A stretch of DNA of 35,443 bases. Source: Cytophagales bacterium. Its GTDB lineage: Bacteria; Bacteroidota; Bacteroidia; Cytophagales; Cyclobacteriaceae. Position numbers and translations under genes: made by a program. The first letter of the stretch is position 1. Every line of letters begins with the position of its first letter. The notes beneath the pieces are model-generated. The model had not been told where the DNA came from. It worked only from the letters and a program-made list of their open reading frames with translations, and ran no database searches. The stretch lies in NCBI GenBank assembly GCA_027317105.1, contig DAHVFH010000201.1:1-35443 (forward strand). Reading direction: 5' to 3'. Positions 1-8,564 of the stretch are shown here, piece by piece.

Positions 1-1
1 G

Positions 2-601
2 TATTTTATCACCGCCATTGGCACTGACTCTGGCAAGACACTTTTTTCTGCAATTTTATGCGAAGCGCTTAAAGCGGATTACTGGAAACCTGTTCAAGCT
101 GGCTTGCCCCGCGATGCGGATGTCGTGCAAAGTCTTCTTTCAAATTCTGTTTCTAAAATCCATCCTGAAGCTTTTATTTTAAATACACCAGCGTCTCCTC
201 ACGCGTCTGCAAAGATCGATGGCATTACGATGGAATTAGAGAATTTTAAAATCCCTTCCACAAAGAATAAGTTGGTGATCGAAGGAGCAGGTGGCTGTCT
301 CGTTCCATTAAATGATAATGATTTCGTTACCGACCTTGCAAAAAAATTTGATTCCGAAATTATTTTAGTTTCTAATATGTATCTCGGCAGCATCAACCAC
401 ACTTTGCTTTCTGCCGATTATCTGAAAAGAAATAATTTTAAAATGAAAGGCATTGTCTTTAATGGTAAATCAAATCCTGAAAGTGAAGCCATTATTTTAA
501 AACATACTGGTTATCCCTGTTTGCTTAAGATCCTACAAGAACCGATCATCACCAAGGACATCATAAAAAAATATGCAGCACAATTAAAATTGAATGGATG
601 A
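2..601 (+). CDS. bioD: Dethiobiotin synthetase BioD (5' end cut by window edge)
   Basis: ATP-dependent dethiobiotin synthase of biotin synthesis; it carboxylates and closes the ureido ring of 7,8-diaminopelargonate in the cytoplasm. The frame is open from base 2, and the visible N-terminus reads ITAIGTDSGKT, the BioD P-loop (GTDxGKT), so only a few residues are missing. A first Met at 104 would remove the P-loop and is not the start. Further family signs are the KPVQAG segment after the P-loop and VIEGAGGCLVPL (the GAGG motif), then ILVSNMYLGSINHTLLS. The stop overlaps the bioA start as ATGA, indicating translational coupling in a bio operon. About 199 residues are visible, close to the usual length of 200-230. 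Confidence 0.95.
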   Translation, partial: YFITAIGTDSGKTLFSAILCEALKADYWKPVQAGLPRDADVVQSLLSNSVSKIHPEAFILNTPASPHASAKIDGITMELENFKIPSTKNKLVIEGAGGCLVPLNDNDFVTDLAKKFDSEIILVSNMYLGSINHTLLSADYLKRNNFKMKGIVFNGKSNPESEAIILKHTGYPCLLKILQEPIITKDIIKKYAAQLKLNG

Positions 602-1884
602 ATCGCTCTGAATCTGACAATAAAAACATCTGGCATCCCTTTACTCCGCTGGTTGATGGGCTAGAACCCTTGTTGGTGGAATCCGCCAATGGTGTTTATC
701 TTCATCTTCACGATGGCCGAAAAATTATTGATGCGGTCTCCTCGTGGTGGGTAAACATACATGGTCATAGTAATCCAATTATTGCAGATGCCATAGCGGA
801 ACAAGCTAAAAAATTAGAGCACGTAATTTTTGCGGGCTTTACCCACGAACCAGCTATTCGCTTAGCCGAAAATTTACTGACGATCCTTCCTTCCAACCAG
901 ACAAAAATTTTCTTTTCAGACAACGGAAGTACCGCAGTGGAGGTCGCGTTGAAAATGGCCATTCAATATTGGCATAACCAAGGCATAAAAAACAAAACGA
1001 AAATTATTGCCCTTGATGGTGCTTACCATGGTGACACCTTCGGGTCCATGTCCGTTGGAGAACGCGGTCCTTTCAATAACGCCTTTGCTCCTTATCTATT
1101 CAAGGTAGCGTTTCTTGATTTCCCTACGGAAGAAAATAAAGAGAAGCTGTTCCATGATTTTGAAACCCTTGTAAAATCGAATGAGGTGGGGGTCTTCATA
1201 TATGAACCCTTGGTGCAAGGGGCGGCTGGCATGAGGATGTATTCGCCAGAAATTTTAGAGACACTCTTATCCATTGCCCACCAATATAACGTGATTTGCA
1301 TTGCCGATGAAGTCTTCACTGGATTTGGGCGGACAGGAAAATTGTTTGCCAGCCAACACATGAATAGTCAGCCTGATATCATGGCCGTTTCTAAAGGAAT
1401 CACCGGTGGTTTCCTGCCCTTAGGTGTTACCAGTTGTTCTGAAAAAATCGTTGAGGCATTTCGTTCAGCCGAAACTAGCAAGACTTTTTTTCATGGCCAT
1501 AGTTACACGGCCAACCCATTGGCTTGCGCAGCAGCGAATGCAAGTTTTGGGCTGCTGCTTAGCAGCGAATGTCAGAAGCGTATTCAGCAAATCAGCGAAA
1601 GCCATTTGGAATTCATTGCTCAAAACAAAAACCATACAGCGATAAAAAATATCCGATCACGCGGAACTATCCTGGCCATTGAACTTCAAACCAAAAACGG
1701 AACTTCTTACTTTAACGAAAAGGCTAAACAAATCTATCCCTACTTTCTCCAGCGCAACATTTTGCTTCGTCCTTTGGGCAATGTTTTTTATGTGCTTCCT
1801 CCTTATGTAATTACTGACGAAGAACTGAATAGCGTTTACACCAGCATCAAGGATTTTTTAGAGGAGTTGGTTTTGGAAACCTAA
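598..1884 (+). CDS. bioA: Adenosylmethionine-8-amino-7-oxononanoate aminotransferase BioA
   Basis: Class III PLP aminotransferase that converts 8-amino-7-oxononanoate (KAPA) to 7,8-diaminopelargonate, using S-adenosylmethionine as amino donor in this family. 428 residues, full length. Seen: the N-terminal WHPFTP segment, SSWWVNIHGHSNP, the cofactor loop DNGSTAVEVALKMA, ALDGAYHGDTFGSMSVG, the Asp motif ICIADEVFTGFGRTG, and the PLP lysine in SKGITGG (about K266). The start overlaps the bioD stop (ATGA), so BioD and BioA are probably co-translated; BioA acts immediately before BioD in the pathway. The 3' end converges on the MutS-like gene with only 12 bases between stops, and no terminator hairpin is visible there. 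Confidence 0.96.
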   Translation: MNRSESDNKNIWHPFTPLVDGLEPLLVESANGVYLHLHDGRKIIDAVSSWWVNIHGHSNPIIADAIAEQAKKLEHVIFAGFTHEPAIRLAENLLTILPSNQTKIFFSDNGSTAVEVALKMAIQYWHNQGIKNKTKIIALDGAYHGDTFGSMSVGERGPFNNAFAPYLFKVAFLDFPTEENKEKLFHDFETLVKSNEVGVFIYEPLVQGAAGMRMYSPEILETLLSIAHQYNVICIADEVFTGFGRTGKLFASQHMNSQPDIMAVSKGITGGFLPLGVTSCSEKIVEAFRSAETSKTFFHGHSYTANPLACAAANASFGLLLSSECQKRIQQISESHLEFIAQNKNHTAIKNIRSRGTILAIELQTKNGTSYFNEKAKQIYPYFLQRNILLRPLGNVFYVLPPYVITDEELNSVYTSIKDFLEELVLET

Positions 1885-1896
1885 CCATTACTTTTC

Positions 1897-3441
1897 TTAT
1901 CCGCTTGCCATCTTCAAGGTGGTACTGATCTGGCGTGCTTCGCTAATGATTTCAGCGGGGTAATTGGCTATCTCCAAAATTCGAATGGCGTTTCTTGTGG
2001 TTAGCTGGCCGGGTTTGATGCGATGGTCAAAATGGAGTTCATTATTTTCAATCGTTTCTGTGAAATGGTACAAATTGTACTCGTCTTTTAGCATATCAGC
2101 TAACTCAATATCATGGGTAGATACCAAAACGATATTATTTCTCTTGTTCAAATAAGATAAAATAGCTTTAGCGGCAGAAATTCGCTCGATGGTGTTCGTC
2201 CCTTTAAAAACTTCATCTAAGATGAATAGGGTTTGATCCGAACTACCAACTTCTTCAATGAGCGAAGACATCACGTTAACTTCCTGAAAATAATAACTCT
2301 TGCCCTGAAAAATATTATCATCTATTCGGATACTCGAAAATTGCTTTAAAATGGGAGAAACAAATTCATCGGCAAAGCAAGTGTGGATGGTTTGTGCTAA
2401 AATGGAATTGATAACAAAGGTTCGCAGAAAAGTGGACTTGCCCGACATATTCGATCCGGTAATTAAAATGCTTTTGTCTTTTATTGTCAGGTCGTTTTTC
2501 TCACTATTTTTGATCAATGGATGGTAAATATTTTTCGCCACAATTTCTTTTCTCACTGGAACCAAGGTGGGTTGACAGGTCTTCAATTTCCCCGCTCTTA
2601 GCGAGGCCACCGAAATGGACGCATCAATATTGCCCACATAATTAAACAAGGTTTCAATAGCGGCCCGTTTGGATTCCAATTCTTCAAGCACCTTGAAAAG
2701 CATGATCACTTCGACCAAAAAAAAAGCTTTAAGCAAGTCCATTACATAAGAGACGAATTGATTTAGTACATCTTGCAGTGCATCATCCGATTGAAATTTA
2801 ATAAGCCTTGCTTTTTTCTGAAAAGACTTTAAGTTGGCAATACTCTCCTCAACCAATTTATCATACAGTAACTCATTTTTCTTTAGTAAAGCGGTAGCCA
2901 CATAGATCAGTACATTCAATTGTGATATTGATCGGGTAAACTGGAAGGTGTTGTTTTTATTCCACACGAACAATAACATGTTTAAAGTAAGCGGAAAAAG
3001 CAACGCAACTAAAAGAATAGGAAATTTAAAGGAGAGAATAAACAAGCCTGTAAGAAGAATGATATCAAGGAAGAGTAGGTTATACCATTTTGGTTTTTTT
3101 AAAAATTTGTCGTGAAGTAGCGATGTAATAAAATAAGAATCGTAGTCGGTCAGCCTGAGAAGTTCCAACTGTGTCTCTTCTCGTAAATCATTATTGCTCG
3201 TGAATAATTTGATTAGGTTTTCGGATGGATCTTCCCTGTGGTTGGTGGGTGTGATTACCTTGTTAAAAAAGTATTGTTGGCCTACATGGCTGGTCGTTCG
3301 GTCGATAAATTTAAAGAGACGATGAAAGTCTATGTCCTCCAATGTCTGATCGTTTAGTCGATGGAATTGGCTTTCTTTTAAGTTATCGGCATATCGTGTG
3401 ACGTTAAAGAAATGAAAGGGTTCGGTTTTGGGGTACCCCAA
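1897..3441 (-). CDS. Membrane-anchored MutS-like ATPase (main open frame)
   Basis: MutS-family protein with the C-terminal ABC-type ATPase but without the mismatch-recognition domains. 514 residues from a TTG at 3441. Seen: a hydrophobic double segment at about residues 117-165 (likely two membrane helices), a MutS-core-like helical region, Walker A GSNMSGKST (about 328-336), the signature region near YYFQEVNVMSSL, Walker B TLFILDEVFKGTNTIER and the STHDIEL switch. Such short proteins are common in Bacteroidota; their substrate is unknown and mismatch repair should not be assumed. The TTG start is not convincing: the same frame is open upstream to 3546 without an ATG, and a good membrane-anchor N-terminus lies in another frame (3430-3548). 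The gene probably starts at 3548 with a one-base frameshift near 3426-3439. Confidence 0.85.
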   Translation of the reverse strand: MGYPKTEPFHFFNVTRYADNLKESQFHRLNDQTLEDIDFHRLFKFIDRTTSHVGQQYFFNKVITPTNHREDPSENLIKLFTSNNDLREETQLELLRLTDYDSYFITSLLHDKFLKKPKWYNLLFLDIILLTGLFILSFKFPILLVALLFPLTLNMLLFVWNKNNTFQFTRSISQLNVLIYVATALLKKNELLYDKLVEESIANLKSFQKKARLIKFQSDDALQDVLNQFVSYVMDLLKAFFLVEVIMLFKVLEELESKRAAIETLFNYVGNIDASISVASLRAGKLKTCQPTLVPVRKEIVAKNIYHPLIKNSEKNDLTIKDKSILITGSNMSGKSTFLRTFVINSILAQTIHTCFADEFVSPILKQFSSIRIDDNIFQGKSYYFQEVNVMSSLIEEVGSSDQTLFILDEVFKGTNTIERISAAKAILSYLNKRNNIVLVSTHDIELADMLKDEYNLYHFTETIENNELHFDHRIKPGQLTTRNAIRILEIANYPAEIISEARQISTTLKMASG

Positions 3442-3548
3442 CTCAAACGAATTAAGCCTATTTTTCCATTCATTTTTTGTCCGTTGAAATAGTGAAAAGC
3501 CAGGTAGCCTACTACTAAAGCGATTAAAACTAAAATGAAGTATTCCAT
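3426..3548 (-). other. Probable displaced N-terminus of the MutS-like gene (frameshift)
   Basis: From ATG at 3548 on the minus strand a frame starts MEYFILVLIALVVGYLAF, a clear membrane anchor, and continues through NGKIGLIRLSWGTPK into the same DNA as the first codons of the MutS-like frame. Staying in this frame then gives non-family sequence. Moving one base within the A4/C4/G4 runs at 3426-3439 joins it to TEPFHFFNVTRYAD of the main frame. I recall relatives that carry a single N-terminal membrane helix followed by a WGxPK-like segment, so the join is plausible. The cause may be a sequencing error or a real indel. No database check was possible. Confidence 0.6.
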
Positions 3549-3776
3549 CTTATTGGGATCGGGTTGGTAATCCTATTTTTTTTGTAGCCAAAACTTAAGC
3601 CGCTAGGTCGTCATAATCCGTTGACCATTCAAATCTAATCGTTTCTGTGTCTTTGAAATCGTCAACAAATTACATCAAATAAGCCGTCCGATTATAATGC
3701 AATTGGAGTGTTCAATTTTAATGCCTCCTTTGCTCGACCATTTTTATTTTTTTACTTGCTGAATAAACCAATCCGC
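3549..3776. other. Intergenic region between divergent MutS-like gene and purT
   Basis: About 230 bases separate the ATG at 3548 (-) and the ATG at 3777 (+). It holds no convincing gene, tRNA or terminator. On the minus strand a TAGATTTG (about 3631-3638) matches the Bacteroidota -7 box and could serve the MutS-like gene, but no TTG lies at the right distance. A 25-codon minus-strand open stretch ending in TAA at 3597-3595 reads like an acidic protein C-terminus but has no start codon. No clear purT promoter was recognised. Confidence 0.4.
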
Positions 3777-4976
3777 ATGGCAACAAACACTAAACCAATC
3801 CAATTCGGCACGCCACTAACCTCTTCGGCTATCAAAGTCATGATGCTAGGCGCTGGTGAGTTGGGCAAAGAAGTGGTGATCGAATTTCAACGCTATGGCG
3901 TTGAGGTGATCGCGGTGGATCGATATAAAAATGCACCGGCCATGCAGGTGGCCCACCGCAGTTACACGATTTCGATGTTGGATGGAAGCACCCTGCGAGA
4001 TTTGGTTTATAAAGAAAAACCGGATTTTATCGTTCCTGAAGTGGAAGCTATCGCCACGGACACACTGGTGGAATTAGAGAAAGAAGGCTTTCGGGTGATA
4101 CCATCGGCTAACGCCACGCGCCTTACGATGAACCGCGAAGGCATCCGAGCATTGGCCGCAGAAAAATTAAAATTAAAAACCTCGCCTTACCGGTTTGCTG
4201 GCTCACCCAACGAATTTGCGGAAGCCGTAAAACACATCGGAATTCCGTGCGTGGTGAAACCGATCATGAGTTCTTCTGGCAAAGGTCAAACCTTAATCAA
4301 AGCGGAAGCAGACATTGATAAAGCCTGGACGTACTCGCAAGAAGGATCGCGAAGCGGAGGCGGAAAAGTAATTGTGGAAGGTTTCATCGATTTTGATTTT
4401 GAAATTACGCTGCTCACGATCAAGCACAAAGACGGTGTTTCCTTTTGCGAACCAATTGGCCACCGGCAAGAGCATGGCGATTACCAGGAATCTTGGCAAC
4501 CACACCCCATGACCGCCAAGGCGTTGAAAGCCTCGCAAGACATTGCCCGGCAAGTGGTAAACGAATTAGGCGGTGCCGGAATTTTTGGCGTTGAGTTTTT
4601 TGTGAAAGGCGATGAAGTGTATTTCAGCGAACTCTCTCCACGCCCCCACGATACGGGCATGGTCACGATGATCTCTCAGGATTTATCGGAGTTTGCGCTG
4701 CACGTACGTGCCATATTGGGTTTGCCTATCCCGGTGATCCGGCAGCTAGGACCATCAGCCTCCAGCGTGGTGTTGGTGAAAGGAAAATCACAAAATGTGA
4801 TTTTCAGTGGCGTGGAAGAAGCGGTGAAAGAACCCGACACGCAACTCAGGTTGTTCGGCAAACCGGAGGTCGATGGCGAACGCAGAATGGGTGTAGCCTT
4901 GGCAAGGGGTGGTTCCATAGAAGAAGCCCGTTCAAAGGCTAATCGTGCCGCTGCCAAGGTGAAGTATTCGCTTTAA
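3777..4976 (+). CDS. purT: Formate-dependent phosphoribosylglycinamide formyltransferase PurT
   Basis: ATP-grasp enzyme of de novo purine synthesis that makes formyl-GAR from GAR, formate and ATP, an alternative to folate-dependent PurN. From ATG 3777 it has 399 residues, the usual PurT length (about 390). An upstream in-frame ATG at 3708 adds 23 residues with no family similarity, so 3777 is preferred. Seen: the N-terminal GAGELGKEVVIEFQRYGVEV nucleotide fold, the substrate-lid segment CVVKPIMSSSGKGQ, the ATP-grasp metal/nucleotide region FGVEFFVKGDEVYFSELSPRPHDTGMVT, and the C-terminal LFGKPEV with RRMGVALA. It stands alone between the MutS-like gene (divergent) and the large lipoprotein gene. 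Confidence 0.96.
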   Translation: MATNTKPIQFGTPLTSSAIKVMMLGAGELGKEVVIEFQRYGVEVIAVDRYKNAPAMQVAHRSYTISMLDGSTLRDLVYKEKPDFIVPEVEAIATDTLVELEKEGFRVIPSANATRLTMNREGIRALAAEKLKLKTSPYRFAGSPNEFAEAVKHIGIPCVVKPIMSSSGKGQTLIKAEADIDKAWTYSQEGSRSGGGKVIVEGFIDFDFEITLLTIKHKDGVSFCEPIGHRQEHGDYQESWQPHPMTAKALKASQDIARQVVNELGGAGIFGVEFFVKGDEVYFSELSPRPHDTGMVTMISQDLSEFALHVRAILGLPIPVIRQLGPSASSVVLVKGKSQNVIFSGVEEAVKEPDTQLRLFGKPEVDGERRMGVALARGGSIEEARSKANRAAAKVKYSL

Positions 4977-4990
4977 AAAATCGTATCTCA

Positions 4991-5017
4991 TTGTTTCAAA
5001 AGCAGCGAGTAGATTTG
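4991..5017 (+). promoter_or_regulatory. Possible Bacteroidota-type promoter for the ThuA/GSDH lipoprotein
   Basis: TTG at 4991-4993 and TAGATTTG at 5010-5017 (full match to TAnnTTTG) are separated by 16 nt, slightly short of the usual 17-23. Transcription would start near 5024, leaving a leader of roughly 50 nt before the ATG at 5075. Motif match only. Confidence 0.45.
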
Positions 5018-5074
5018 TTAATTTCGTGTCCATTTTTTTGTCTCAAATTGAAACTAAACCAGAAATAACTTTCC

Positions 5075-8000
5075 ATGATTAACTATATATTATCAAATCT
5101 TACCCGGTTTCTAGCTTTTGGTATGGTATTATTATTAGCGGCCTGCTCTACAAAAGAAAAACGCCTCCTCGTCTTTTCAAAAACTAAAGGATATCGGCAT
5201 GAATCCATCACGGCAGGGAAAGCTGCGTTGATCAAATTGGGTCAAGAAAACAGCTTCAAAGTCGATACAACAGAAGATGCATCTGTGTTTACGGAAGACA
5301 AACTCAAAAATTACAGTGCCGTAGTTTTTCTCAGCACCACGGGTGATGTACTCAATCAATTTCAGCAGAACGAATTTATGCGTTTCATCCAGGCAGGTGG
5401 AGGCTTTGTGGGCATTCATGCAGCCGCGGATACAGAGTATGACTGGTGGTGGTATGGTAAGTTGCTTGGAGCATATTTTAAAAGTCATCCTCATCAACAA
5501 AAAGCTAACGTTTTGCGCCAACCTGATCAAGAAGGTTGGTTAAAATTGAAGGCGCCTGAACCCTGGGAGCGTTTCGATGAATTGTATAATTATAAAAAAA
5601 TCTCACCCGACATTCATGTGCTGTTTAAGCTGGATGAAAAATCGTACGAAGGTGGCGAAAATGATGGCGATCATCCGATTGTTTGGTTTCATGATTTTGA
5701 TGGAGGCCGCTCTTTTTACACAGGCTTTGGTCACGCCAATGAAAGTTATACCGATTCCACTTTCATGAATCAATTGTTAGACGGAATCAATTACGCTATT
5801 GGAAAAAATACGTTAGACTATTCAAAAGCAACGGCCAAGCATGTACCAGAGGCCAATCGCTTTACGAAAAAGGTTTTTAGAAATAATCTTGACGAACCTA
5901 CTGAGATGACCATCCTTCCGGATGGCCGAATCATGTTTCTGGAGCGAAAAGGAAAAGTAAAATTGTATAATCCTGCCACCGACTCTTTCAACGTGATCAA
6001 TGAATTCAATCCTTACAAAATTTTTGAAGATGGAATGCTTGGCTTAGCGGCTGATCCTTTGTTTGAAAAGAACCATTTTGTCTACATCTATTACTCGCAT
6101 CCAGAGAAATCGTTTAACGGCCTTTCCCGATTTATCTTCGATGGCGAGAATTTGGATATGAAAAGCGAGAAAATTATAATTGAAGTGGCCACCCAACGTG
6201 AAACGTGCTGTCACACAGGCGGCTCGCTCGCTTTTGGTCCAGACGGAAATTTATTTCTCTCCACAGGCGACAATACCAGCCCATTTGAATCGGACGGTTT
6301 CAGTCCTGCCGATGAACGCAAAGGCCGCTCCCCTTTTGATGCGCAAAAGTCTTCGGCTAACACCAATGACTTGCGCGGAAAAATTCTTAGGATACACGTG
6401 GAGCCCGATGGATCGTACACTATTCCGGAAGGGAATCTATTTCCAAAAGGTGAGCCAAACACGCGTCCTGAAATTTATGTGATGGGTTGTCGCAATCCGT
6501 ATCGTATTTCGGTGGATCAGCGAACCGGATTTTTATATTGGGGTGAGGTAGGCCCAGATGCTGGAGAAGAAAGTGTAACTCGCGGTCCGCGCGGTTATGA
6601 TGAGGTGAACCAGGCAAGAAAGGCGGGGTACTTCGGTTGGCCTTTGTTTGTAGGAAATAATTATGCTTACGCAAAGTATGATTTCGAAAAGAAAGTCGCG
6701 GAGCCAAGACATGATCCCGCTCACCCCAAAAATACATCACCGAACAATACAGGCAAAGTTGATTTACCCCCTGCGAATCCTGCTTTTATTTGGTACCCCT
6801 ATGCGCAGTCACCTGATTTTCCATTGATGAAGGATGGAAGTAGAAATGCAATGGCCGGGCCGGTTTATTATTCGGAAGATTATAAAAATAAGGAAGGGGC
6901 TTACCCAGATTATTTTGATGGCAAACTGATTGTCTATGATTGGATGCGCAACTGGTTGAGATTAGTTACCATGGATAAAGACGGCAATATCATGGACATC
7001 GAACCTTTTTTGGAGGGAACGCAATTCAACAATATCATAGACATGGCCTTTGGTCCTGATGGTAAACTGTACACCTTAGAATACGGCACCAAATGGTTTG
7101 CCCAGAATATGGATGCACGCTTATCGGTAATTGAATACAACAAAGGGAACAGACCTCCGGTAGCTAAACTTACTGCGGATAAAATTTCAGGCGCGTTGCC
7201 GCTCACTGTTTCTTTTTCTGGCAAGGAGTCGGTAGATCCAGATAACGATAAGTTGAATTTTGAATTGGATGTGAAGGGGAAAATAGAAAAATCGGAGAGC
7301 GGAGATTTTACATTCACTTTTGATAAAGCAGGTGTATATCGCCCGAAATTAAGCGCTATCGATTCAAAGGGTGTAAAATCGACCGATGAGGTGGTGATCA
7401 TAGCGGGGAATGATCCTCCAACAATTAAGATTACCACCACCGGGAATCAAACCTATTATTTTCCCAATAGTTCAGTTGAGTATCAGGTGGCAGTTTCCGA
7501 TCATGAAGACGGAATTACGGCAGACGGATCAATCAAATCTGAAAATGTACACGTTAGCGTTGACTTCCTGCCTGAAGGATTTGACAAAACTGAAATAGCC
7601 CAAGGCCACCAACGACCAGAGTTGCCCGGAAAAATCCTGATGGCTGAAAGTGATTGTAAGTCATGTCACATGCTTGATCAAAAATCTGCTGGCCCTAGTT
7701 TAACCGATGTGGCAAAGAAATATAAAGCGGATGTACAGGCGATTGAAAAATTATCCACGAAGATTTTGAAAGGTGGCTCAGGAGTTTGGGGAACCACCGA
7801 AATGGCTGCGCATCCGCAGTTAAAAAAAGAGCAGACCGTCCAAATGGTGGAATATATATTGACTTTATCGGATGATAAGAAAGCGAAGAACTTGCCTTTA
7901 AAGGGTGTTGCAAAATTTGCAGCTCCAGACAAGGAACGGATTAACAAAAATTCTGCCTACCTAATTACGGCCTCGTATGAGGATAAGGGGGCCACTGGTG

Positions 8001-8452
8001 TGCCTTCGCTGTCGACCTCAACGACAATTGCACTAAAAGCCCCGGTACTTACTGGAGAAGATGCTAGCGATTTGACAGGAGGAATAAGGAAGGCGGCTAC
8101 GCCAGCGGATGGATACATATTGGAAAATATTCACAAGAATTCTTCGGCTTTGTTCAAAGAGGTTGATTTAACTGACGTGAGAAAAATCGATTTTTCAGTA
8201 GCGGAGATGGGAGCCATGAAGGGAGGGCAGATAACGATTTACCGGAATGATGAAAAAGGCCAAAAAATAGGCACCGTTGATTTTACCACAGCATCGAAAG
8301 TTGAAGTCATGAAAGGGATATTCATTCGATCTTCTTCGTTGGCCCTAAAGGATATCCAAGGCAAACAGAACTTGCTACTGGTTTTCTCCAACACACGCGC
8401 GGATGCGAATGATAACTTATTTTTCTTTAGCAGAATGGTACTTGGCAAGTAA
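5075..8452 (+). CDS. Multidomain lipoprotein: ThuA - glucose/sorbosone dehydrogenase - PKD - cytochrome c - C-terminal beta domain
   Basis: 1125 residues. A signal peptide ends in the lipobox LLAAC with Cys near residue 24, so it is a likely envelope lipoprotein. Domains in order: ThuA-like (about 30-245, starting LLVFSKTKGYRHESI); a GSDH/YliI-type six-bladed propeller (about 265-685, with EPTEMTILPDGRIMFLERKG, MGCRNPYRISVDQRTG and YFGWPLFVGNN); a PKD fold (about 692-780, starting RPPVAKLTA); a monohaem cytochrome c (about 850-930) with CKSCH at 861-865 and a possible distal Met in MAAHPQL; and a C-terminal beta-rich domain resembling CBM6 folds (about 960-1125). Known relatives are exported sugar dehydrogenases passing electrons to a haem. 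The natural substrate is unknown, and quinone dependence is inferred from the family. It appears monocistronic. Confidence 0.92.
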   Translation: MINYILSNLTRFLAFGMVLLLAACSTKEKRLLVFSKTKGYRHESITAGKAALIKLGQENSFKVDTTEDASVFTEDKLKNYSAVVFLSTTGDVLNQFQQNEFMRFIQAGGGFVGIHAAADTEYDWWWYGKLLGAYFKSHPHQQKANVLRQPDQEGWLKLKAPEPWERFDELYNYKKISPDIHVLFKLDEKSYEGGENDGDHPIVWFHDFDGGRSFYTGFGHANESYTDSTFMNQLLDGINYAIGKNTLDYSKATAKHVPEANRFTKKVFRNNLDEPTEMTILPDGRIMFLERKGKVKLYNPATDSFNVINEFNPYKIFEDGMLGLAADPLFEKNHFVYIYYSHPEKSFNGLSRFIFDGENLDMKSEKIIIEVATQRETCCHTGGSLAFGPDGNLFLSTGDNTSPFESDGFSPADERKGRSPFDAQKSSANTNDLRGKILRIHVEPDGSYTIPEGNLFPKGEPNTRPEIYVMGCRNPYRISVDQRTGFLYWGEVGPDAGEESVTRGPRGYDEVNQARKAGYFGWPLFVGNNYAYAKYDFEKKVAEPRHDPAHPKNTSPNNTGKVDLPPANPAFIWYPYAQSPDFPLMKDGSRNAMAGPVYYSEDYKNKEGAYPDYFDGKLIVYDWMRNWLRLVTMDKDGNIMDIEPFLEGTQFNNIIDMAFGPDGKLYTLEYGTKWFAQNMDARLSVIEYNKGNRPPVAKLTADKISGALPLTVSFSGKESVDPDNDKLNFELDVKGKIEKSESGDFTFTFDKAGVYRPKLSAIDSKGVKSTDEVVIIAGNDPPTIKITTTGNQTYYFPNSSVEYQVAVSDHEDGITADGSIKSENVHVSVDFLPEGFDKTEIAQGHQRPELPGKILMAESDCKSCHMLDQKSAGPSLTDVAKKYKADVQAIEKLSTKILKGGSGVWGTTEMAAHPQLKKEQTVQMVEYILTLSDDKKAKNLPLKGVAKFAAPDKERINKNSAYLITASYEDKGATGVPSLSTSTTIALKAPVLTGEDASDLTGGIRKAATPADGYILENIHKNSSALFKEVDLTDVRKIDFSVAEMGAMKGGQITIYRNDEKGQKIGTVDFTTASKVEVMKGIFIRSSSLALKDIQGKQNLLLVFSNTRADANDNLFFFSRMVLGK

Positions 8453-8564
8453 ATCGTATTTGAAGGGTGTAAGACATCTCCAATCTTGCCAATACAACAA
8501 TTAAACTTTTCGACACGTTATAGTGTCTAATCGCTGTAATTTTTGTAATATCTTACACACAATC

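Noticed and set aside
3595..3669. 25-codon minus-strand open stretch ending in TAA, reading like an acidic C-terminus (with RFEWSTDYDDLAA)
   Set aside because: No start codon, a stop immediately upstream and no matching neighbour frame clearly in register; too short to call a gene or pseudogene.
3708..3776. Upstream ATG extending purT by 23 residues
   Set aside because: The extra residues are hydrophobic and unlike PurT; the protein from 3777 already has family length.
8512..8527. GACAC-N6-GTGTC inverted repeat before the Asn/Gly-rich gene
   Set aside because: Five-bp arms are expected by chance in this length; no supporting second copy.
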